Shown: one piece after another, positions 33,974 through 42,600 of the stretch
How positions within the stretch are numbered: the stretch's first letter is position 1
Layout of the letters: each line of letters begins with the position of its first letter
NCBI GenBank assembly: GCA_916613615.1
Contig: OU744737.1
Coordinates: 888,001 to 952,000, forward strand
Direction of reading: 5' to 3'
DNA from: Steromphala cineraria
Lineage: Eukaryota > Mollusca > Gastropoda > Trochida > Trochidae
DNA length: 64,000 nucleotides
Program-made: the position numbers and the translations under genes
Notes under the pieces: model-generated
Databases searched by the model: none
What the model was told of the DNA's origin: nothing
The model's input: only the letters and a program-made list of their open reading frames with translations

Positions 33974-36589
33974 GTGAGTTACGAGTACTTCATTTCATAA
34001 CAAACATAACAAGTGATATATCCTCCATATATATGCTCATGTGCACATTTCAGGTTTGCTTGTCAACAGTTGTTTCAGCGAGAGTTGTAACGTATTGCGT
34101 CTTTGTTCGCTTCCTCCCTGAAACGTTTCTGAATAATCAAATATACCAAATCCCAAGGCTAATTTTTAATATCGAATTAAGAAATACACATCTGCTTACA
34201 ACGTCAGAGGCATTCGACCACGTTTTGGGATTTTTATCTCATCTGGCCTGTAAGGCCCGATTGGCGTAATGCCATGGTGTCCGGCGTCCATAAACTTTGT
34301 AGAATTTCGACTTCTTCTCCAGATGCATAAGGCCTAGAAAGCTGAAACTTTGTGTACTTGACTAGTGATGATTATAAATACTAGCTATGGTGGCTTTGTG
34401 GCCCTTTCTAAGGGCCACAGAGGCCACACCCTAAAAACCTGTTTTCATCTTCTTCTCCAGAAGCATAAGGCCTAGAAAGCTGAAACTTTATGTTCAGACT
34501 CCTTGACTAGTGAGGATTATAAATTGTAGTTTTGGTGGAATTTCGACTTCTTCTCCAGATGCATAAGGCCTAGAAAGCTGAAACTTTGTGTGCAGACTCC
34601 TTTGCTAGTGAGGATTATAAATTGAAGCTTTGGTGACCCTGCCCTCTAATAAGGGTCACAGGGGCCACGCCCTAAAAACCTATTTTCATTCCTAGGATAA
34701 GTTTGTTTAACAAAGTAGAAGCTACTTTCCTTATTGACAAGGATAAGCTGGTTCTACAATCCATACGCGCAACCCTGTGACGTGCATATAGTATGCCTTT
34801 GGTTGCCCGGAAGTGGTAGAGCAGACATCTTGGGGTGCTTATCTTATTTTCAGGAAATTCTGTTCTGTTTTTGTCGACGCCGCGCCATGATACATACCTT
34901 TGGTATACACTTAGAAACAGTCATTAACGTTGGTGTCCCGTTCTATTAATCATTCGATCACAAACGTTTTTATCTGGTAAAGATAAGATCTGATAAGGCT
35001 GTGTGGGAGACTTGTTCAAATAGAATCATCAAATAAAGCGACGGTTTAACAACTCTAATTTATTATCGTCATTTCGACAGGTTCTTAAGCATACAAATTA
35101 ATCTCAAATGTTATTCGGGAAATCTATCTTATCTTGAGGTATGACACTTTCAATAATTTGAAATTGAATTTGAAAGTGAATTTACTCTTTAGTTATAACT
35201 AGGCTAAATAAAGTGGCATACTTTCCGCACAGTGTAGGATATCAACTTTGATAAATTTCCATGTGATATCATTGATTATGACACATGTGATATAATCATG
35301 CCATCGAGTGATTAAAGAGACACAGAGTATGTTGATAGGATCACATATGTCAAATTTTGAAATCGATGTTAATACATCGGGAACCACTAACTGTTACTGA
35401 AAGTAACAAGTTTAAGGTCAATCAGTACATTAGAGCAAAGATACGGCCATTCAAAGTCGGGATTTTGATCGAAAACCGGACAATGTGGCTCGGTATTGTA
35501 ACTATTAGGTAGATTAATTGGATGCATAATTTCGAATATTAAACGTATTTGAGATGTTTTCTTGATTTCCCCACAAAATCAAGCATTTTAGAGATATTAT
35601 GCATAAATGGATATATTTGCAAGTCCAGTGATGAGATATGTACTTCAATCAGCATATTAGATATTCTGTAGCTTATCAAAACCAAAAAAACTTTAAGGAA
35701 GATACTCTGATTTGCCTCACTGTCAACAGAAGGAACTCGCGTTCAGCTTTACAGACGGCAGGTCACGTGTCTCTTGAAAGTTTCGTTGTCTTGTCAATGT
35801 TATATTTCTGTGGGCGTCTCTTCTGTCTCTGCCTGTTTGTCAATTTTATTCTTCATATCTATTCCAGATATTTCTTTTTATGAGATCTCATAATTTTTGT
35901 AGAATTTTTGTCATGGCCGACAAACTGTGTAAACACCGGTTTCACCTTAACCATACGGTAACATTTTCTTAGGTCGTATTTACGCATATGTAGCGTTTTG
36001 ATCACAATACGTCCTCTGTAACCCCTTTTAGTCGGTTCATTCTCTTAAGACCCTGTTATTTGGTTTTGAAAAACATTTCTAGCCGACGACATATTTCGAG
36101 TGCCCGGAGTACTTGCACCCCTCTCCAAGAAGATCCGGGAGAGAAAATTCCTCGGATATTTCCTTCGATTCAGTGTTTCGACAAACGGAATAGATCTCCT
36201 GTCAAGCGGTGTGAGGTATACACAGCTTGGGCTTGACACGTGTTCGAGGTCAGACAAAACAATTCTTGTAGAAAAGTCTTGAAATTCCGTCCCTGGATTA
36301 CGAAGTTTGACGAGATGATCCGAAGATAGAAATTGTTTATTTGTGTCGTAGCTATGTCAGTCCAATTGATTCTGTTTTCTAGCCTACCTTTAAGTCTCTA
36401 AAGTAATATTTCTGTAACTGAAATTGTTTTAAAGGAGAAAGGGGAAGACAAGGTATAGGTGTTATCTTTCTTGATATCTATAACATAGGGTGAAGTTCGT
36501 CTGTCTGTCTGTCTGCCTGCCTGCCTGCCTGCCTGTCTGTCTGTCTGTCTGTCTGTCTGCCTGCCTGCCTGCCTGTCTGCCTGTCTGCC

Positions 36590-36622
<33 letters not shown>

Positions 36623-39600
36623 GCCTGCCTGCCTGCCTGTCTGCCTGCCTGCCTGCCTGCCTGTCTGTCTGTCTGTCTGTCTGTTCTTAATATTTTAGTC
36701 ACAAAGAGTGAAGTTTTGAATCTTGATTCGAACTATTGTATGAAACAACTTCTTAATTCAGAATAGTCTACTATTGTACTCAGATACAACTTCTTTATTC
36801 AGAATAATCTACTATTGTTTGCAGATACAACTTCTCCTTAACTCTTGCAATGTTGCAACCTCACCACATAGGAGAACATCTAGACTTATATTTAGTCTCT
36901 GAATTTTTTAAAGTAAAAATCTTTTTTTCTTAAATTTTTAAAAGGAGCCTCAGACAAATGGAGATTTTCAGCCCAGATCTAGACTTGCTTCCATGGGGTG
37001 AATTATATGCTCAAGCGTCTGTGTGTAAGACTAGAGCAGCCCAGATCTAGACTTGCTTCCATTGGGTGAATTATATGCTCAAGCGTCTGTGTGTAAGACT
37101 AGAGAACCTCTTGATGACAGACCAGTGGTCATTGAGTGACCAACAAACGGAATTCGAACTGCAATTTCCTGCAACAGGAAGACGTTAAATCTTGACCACA
37201 CGAGGAATGTCAGGCGCCTTGACCAGTTCGATATTTGACCCTTGTGAGAGCCAACTAGACTTTCTTCAAGTCGTTAGAGAGATTGTTTATGTGGAGCGCG
37301 ATGGTGTAGTGGTTAGCGTGCTGGCCTGTCACGCCAAAGACCCGGGTTCGAATCCAGGTGGAGACACCAAAGATTTGTGACCTGGGCCTTAGAATGGTTG
37401 TGTCCTTGGGCAAGGCACTTTATCCACATTGCACTCAGTCCACCCACCTGTAGAATTGGGTACTACGGACCTATATGACGGCTTTGAAAGTACAATTCCT
37501 TTAAGGTAATAATGTACAGCCAATGAACAGTGCTTGCCCTGGATATTAGGCTTAAAACTTGTCATTATTATTATATTAATAAAATTAGCGAAAAGGGAAC
37601 AGTAATGGCGCTGTTCCTGCAAACTGGTCTTACTGCACCTACTGTAATGTGTTCTAAAAACAATGGCCTTTTCGTGAAAACGATATTGTTTACGATAGTA
37701 TTACTGCTTTCAAACCTCCTGATTTATAAACCAACTATTACTTGTATTTTGTCATTGTTGGTTTAGTTAGACCGCTAGCACCTTAAGAATATTAAAGCAA
37801 TCAGATGGGTGTTAATCGTAAAGGGACAGTAGCAGGGGAATATTAGGCGATGTCAGGAAAATTAAAATAAATGGTTCCAATTGAAAGACAATGTTTTTAA
37901 ACTAAATAAAACATTCATAAATCAAATATATGATGTAAAGTTCAGCAATGCGATTCCTTTTCTCACAAAAAATGAATTGAAGTTGTTCACACAAAATGGC
38001 CGTCAATAGAATTTTTATGAATCTTTATAATTTGATCTCTGACTTTGTATATGATTGGTTTGTGTGATGAGATTTTTGAACACTACCAAAACAATACATT
38101 TATCATTAAGGTACAATATTCAGTGAAAAAAATGAAAATATATAATTTTGAAAACACGTGCTACTGCCCCTTTAAAGAGATGTTCACAGTCACATGCCGG
38201 GTTTCGTATTATACGTGACACATTTGTATTTGACTATTGTTAATAGGTGTTAATAACAAGATGGTTTACTTGATAAATTAGAGATGTATATAATAATCTG
38301 AATATATTAAACGCGGAAATGTTTTATTTGACTATTGTTGACTATCTTTGTTAATAACAATAACCAAATATATTAAAAGTAGGGGGAAATATTTGACTAT
38401 TGTTAATCCTTGTGAATGACAAGATGTTTATAGGTAAATTATAGATAGCTAATAAATCTAAATATACAATTATAACATGGGGAAAATACGATATAAAAAC
38501 GGCATTTTTAGCTCAAAGCAAAAAGCCTAGAAACCTGATTTTTTTGTGCAGACTCCTTGACTAGTGAGGATTATAATAAGGGCCACAGTGTCATGCCACA
38601 GGGGCCACACCCTTTAAACTTATTTTTATCTTCTTCTCCAGAAGCATAATGCCTAGAAACCTGATTTTTTTCTTTTACAGACTCCTTGACTAGAAAGGAT
38701 TATAAATAGTAGCTTTTGTGGCCCTGTGGCTCCCAATAAGGGCCATATAAGGCCTAAAAAGCTGAGTTTGTGTGTACAGACTCCTTGTCTAGTGAGGATT
38801 ATAAATTGTAGCTTTGGTAGCCCTGTGACCCCTAATAAGGGCCATAGGGTCACCGCCCTTGAAACCTATTTTCATCTTCAGAACCATAAAGCCTAAAAAG
38901 CTGAGTTTGTGTGTACAGACTCCTTGTCTAGTGAGGATTATAAATTGTAGCTCAGTGGGGAACCACGTTGGCCACACCTTAAAGCAAAATCAAATGTAAA
39001 GCCTGGTGAGCTACATAGCCAATGGCTCTATTAACATTCCGAAAGAATGTTTATTTTGTGTATGATAAAATTCATTCAAGACAGTTTTAAGATGAGAAAT
39101 AAGAGCGTTAACAACAGTTTAAACCTTGATTGCTTGCAGAACAAACACATCTAGAAGTTAGAATCCTTTAACAATTTGTTGTCAAACATCGCTCTTCTCT
39201 TGTATAAACTTGAACAGCGCTTTATCACCACTGTGTGAATGAGAATGTCATGTTTAATGTCTTGACAATTGTTTTAAATGTAGAAACAGAAACGTTAAAG
39301 GTATTTTGTGTATTTGTTGACAATCTTTCACGTAAATGTCTTGAGACTGGAATAATCTAGCTTTTGATAACCTTTTGTATATATTTGACACATGTACATT
39401 ACTCAATAATCAAAAAAGTCTTTTTCATATGATTTATTTCAATTAGTTCTTTATCACAAATGTCATGATCTCATCTTGTCTTTGAGTCGCCCACTTTTCA
39501 ACCGATGTCAGAAGTTTGATTAATTGATTCTATAATAAACTTGTCGGCGCATCCGATAAATGAAATTGATATGAAGTTTATAAAGATATTTGTGAGCAAA

Positions 39601-42600
39601 TATTTAAGTAAGATTATTAATTGACTCATATTGATTATTCTTTGAACAAGTTAACCATATGGCGTCAGTTGGTATGTTGAATAAATTTTAAATGAATACT
39701 CCTTATGAAGCGTTCATTTGTTTGTCTCTGACCAAAAAATCTACAAACGTGTGGCTTTTCGTTGACTTTAAACCAAAATACAAATAACATAACTGTACTT
39801 ACGATTAAGGTTCGAAATATTCGCAAATAACGCTGCACCCCTGAGTGCTTGGTAATCTCGATAGAGACCGGTATATCAAATAATAAATTAAAACTTTGTA
39901 TCAACGGACACTTTGCTCGAATAGTATTTCTGGTTTAGACCGAGTATGTTCCAGCTTCTAGTCTGAGTATGTTGTAGCTTCTAGTCTGAGTATGTTCTAG
40001 CTTCTAGTCTGAGTATGTTCTAGCTTCTAGTCTGAGTATGTTCTAGCTTCTAGTCTGAGTATGTTCTAGCTTCTAGTCTGAGTATGTTGTAGCTTCTAGT
40101 CTGAGTATGTTCTAGCTTCTAGTCTGAGTATGTTCTAGCTTCTAGTCCTGAGTATGTTCTAGCTTCTAGTCCTACGCGTACATGCAAGGTCATGTTTGCT
40201 CCAATATGAAATATATATATCTTTAAATTTGAAAGCCGATGTTTGAGGAAATTTTATAATTAAGCAATTATATTCTATAGCTGTGGATCACAGAGATGGG
40301 TTAAATTTGTCATTGTTTCTAAACAAGGGCTTTCTAAGAATATATTGTCGCTTTACAGAAGTTTTCTTCGAGAGTTACCAAGGCCGGAGTTGTATTGTAA
40401 AAGAGAAGGTTCAAATTTGTTCACACGTTTTTGGAAAGGATGTGTTTTGTCTTTTCTTGATCTTATTTATCTTGTTTTATCTTTGTCATTCTATCGCGCA
40501 CTCTCTCCCAAGGGCTTAAAACCCTAGGTCAACATAGACGATAAATAAATACGTTTGTTACCTTAAACTCAACTTGACCATCAAGGCTCCATTATCTCCC
40601 CACAGAGGCAGATCAAGTCATGAAATGTTGATACAGCCTCTTTTCTATTCTCTCAGAACAGAACAGAACAGACATTTTATTCTCGAAAATCACACAAAGT
40701 GACACAGAGAACATACAGCATTTACATACATACTAAAACAGTGTACACAGTCCAGTTTTGATAAATTGAGCAATTTTAGAGTTAAGTGGCGGATAATCAC
40801 ATTTCATTAAATATACAATTTTTTCAATATGAGGATGTTTACAGAAATATTGGGGAAGGAATTGACATCTGAAGGAATGTAGTGCTGGGCAGTATAATAA
40901 AAAGTGAAGTTCATCGCATACAATAGTTGTACAAAATTGGCAAACAAACTAACTTTGATTGCCGCCAATCAGGCATCTCCCATTCTATCCAACAAGGCTT
41001 CGTTATTCTTGTTCTTATAACCCAATTACTCTTTTCGTCAAACTGTAACAAGAAATTACTTTTATGTACTTTTAGTATCATCACATAAACTGTTAATGAA
41101 CGAACAAAATACTTGGGTTTACCTTTCAGGCGTTTTGTTTTCATTTTGTTTAAAAATCTCGCAAAATTTGAACCATCTCACTAATCGTTTAAACTCCGAA
41201 AGCTTCATATCATCAGCTGCATATATAAAGGATTTAGACGTTATCTTTTCAATTTATTCATTCATTCATTTTCATTATTCTGCAACTTCAAACTATTGAG
41301 AGAGAATGGAGTGGATATGGGCAAATTGCGTACTATTTAAAAAGGTAATATTTATGGTAATGAGACCTTTATTACTTGAAAGTCACGTGATAAGAGGAGA
41401 CAAATCCAATAGTTTATAACACTAAATGGTTTCTAAATCAAACAACTTCTCACCAAGATCTATTCTTTGGGAAATTCAATATTCCAAAGATCACTTTTAA
41501 ATTTTGTCAAGAAGACTGGCAAAAATGATCTGATAAAGTTTTCATAGACATGTTTTACTTTTCCATGGCAAATTCGGCAAGATGGGAAATGGCCGGTGTG
41601 CCTTGCGAATGTCGATCATCTTTGGCCCGAATTTCGTCCTTAATTTCACCTACCTTCATAACCTCTCTTTTGCCTTTTTTTCCAGAGAAAATTCGGCAAG
41701 ATGGGAAATGGCCGGTGTCCCTTGTGTATGTCGTTCAAAAGATCCGAATCTCGTCCTTAATTTCACCTAGCTACCTACCTATCTACATACCTACCTACCT
41801 ACCTACCTAACCTCTCTTTTGGCCTTTTTTTCCAGAGAAAACTCGGCAAGATGGGAAATGGCCGGTGTCCCTTGTGTATGTCGATCATCTTTGGCCCGAA
41901 TTTCGTCCTTAATTTCACCTACCTAGCTACCTACCTACCTACCTACCTACCTACCTACCTACCTACCTCTCTACCTACCTACCTCTCTACCTACCTACCT
42001 CTCTACCTACCTACCTACCTACCTCTCTACCTACCTATCTACCTACCTACCTAGCTACCTACCTACCTACCTACCTACCTACCTACCTACCTACCTACCT
42101 ACCTCTCTACCTACCTACCTACCTCTCTACCTACCTACCTCTCTACCTCTCTACCTACCTACCTCTCTACCTACCTACCAACCTACCTCTCTACCTCTCT
42201 ACCTCTCTACCTCTCTACCTACCTACCTACCTACCTACCTACCTACCTACCTACCTACCTACTTAGCTCTCTACTTAGCTCTCTACCTACCTACATGTAC
42301 CTACCTAACCTCTCTTTTGGTCTTCTGTTCCAGAGCAAATTCGGCCAGGTGGGAAATGGCCGGTGATCCACCACACAATATCACCCCTGTAAAAGGATCC
42401 GTCCACATGGTAGCTAATAGGGGCTTTGTCGACTTTGTGTTGAATAATCAGACGTCACGTGACTTCCTAAAGTGGACCAAAGAGGTAGATGTCCCGGATG
42501 AAACCTTCTTTACTTCGCTGAATCACAACCCCCATCTCGGAGTACCAGGGGCGTATTTAGGTGAGGTTAAATGCTATATCACAACCCCCAACTCGGAGTA

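Larger units (their letters stand above)
33974..42333 (+). other. GCNT-like intron 1 (8.36 kb)
   Basis: GT-AG, phase 2. It holds a dispersed 'AGCTCATC' repeat (34233-34690), CTGT/CTGC microsatellite, a SINE, a TTAA MITE, another dispersed repeat (38505-39035), a 23-bp tandem array, an antisense LINE fragment and the decoy acceptor copies. No other convincing gene was seen inside it; one exon-like open frame at 36083-36281 is noted separately. Confidence 0.85.

Noticed and set aside
36478..36702. Cysteine-rich and Arg/Asp/Gln-rich frames
   Set aside because: Pure translation of CTGT/CTGC microsatellite.
23862..37507. Functional tRNA-Glu/Asp genes at 23862 and 37291
   Set aside because: A and B boxes are good, but acceptor stems do not pair and both copies share a long SINE body downstream.
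41550..41810. Upstream decoy copy as a real alternative exon
   Set aside because: The first copy lacks the acceptor AG, and the others run into stops after about 27 codons. Without transcripts I leave them as repeats.
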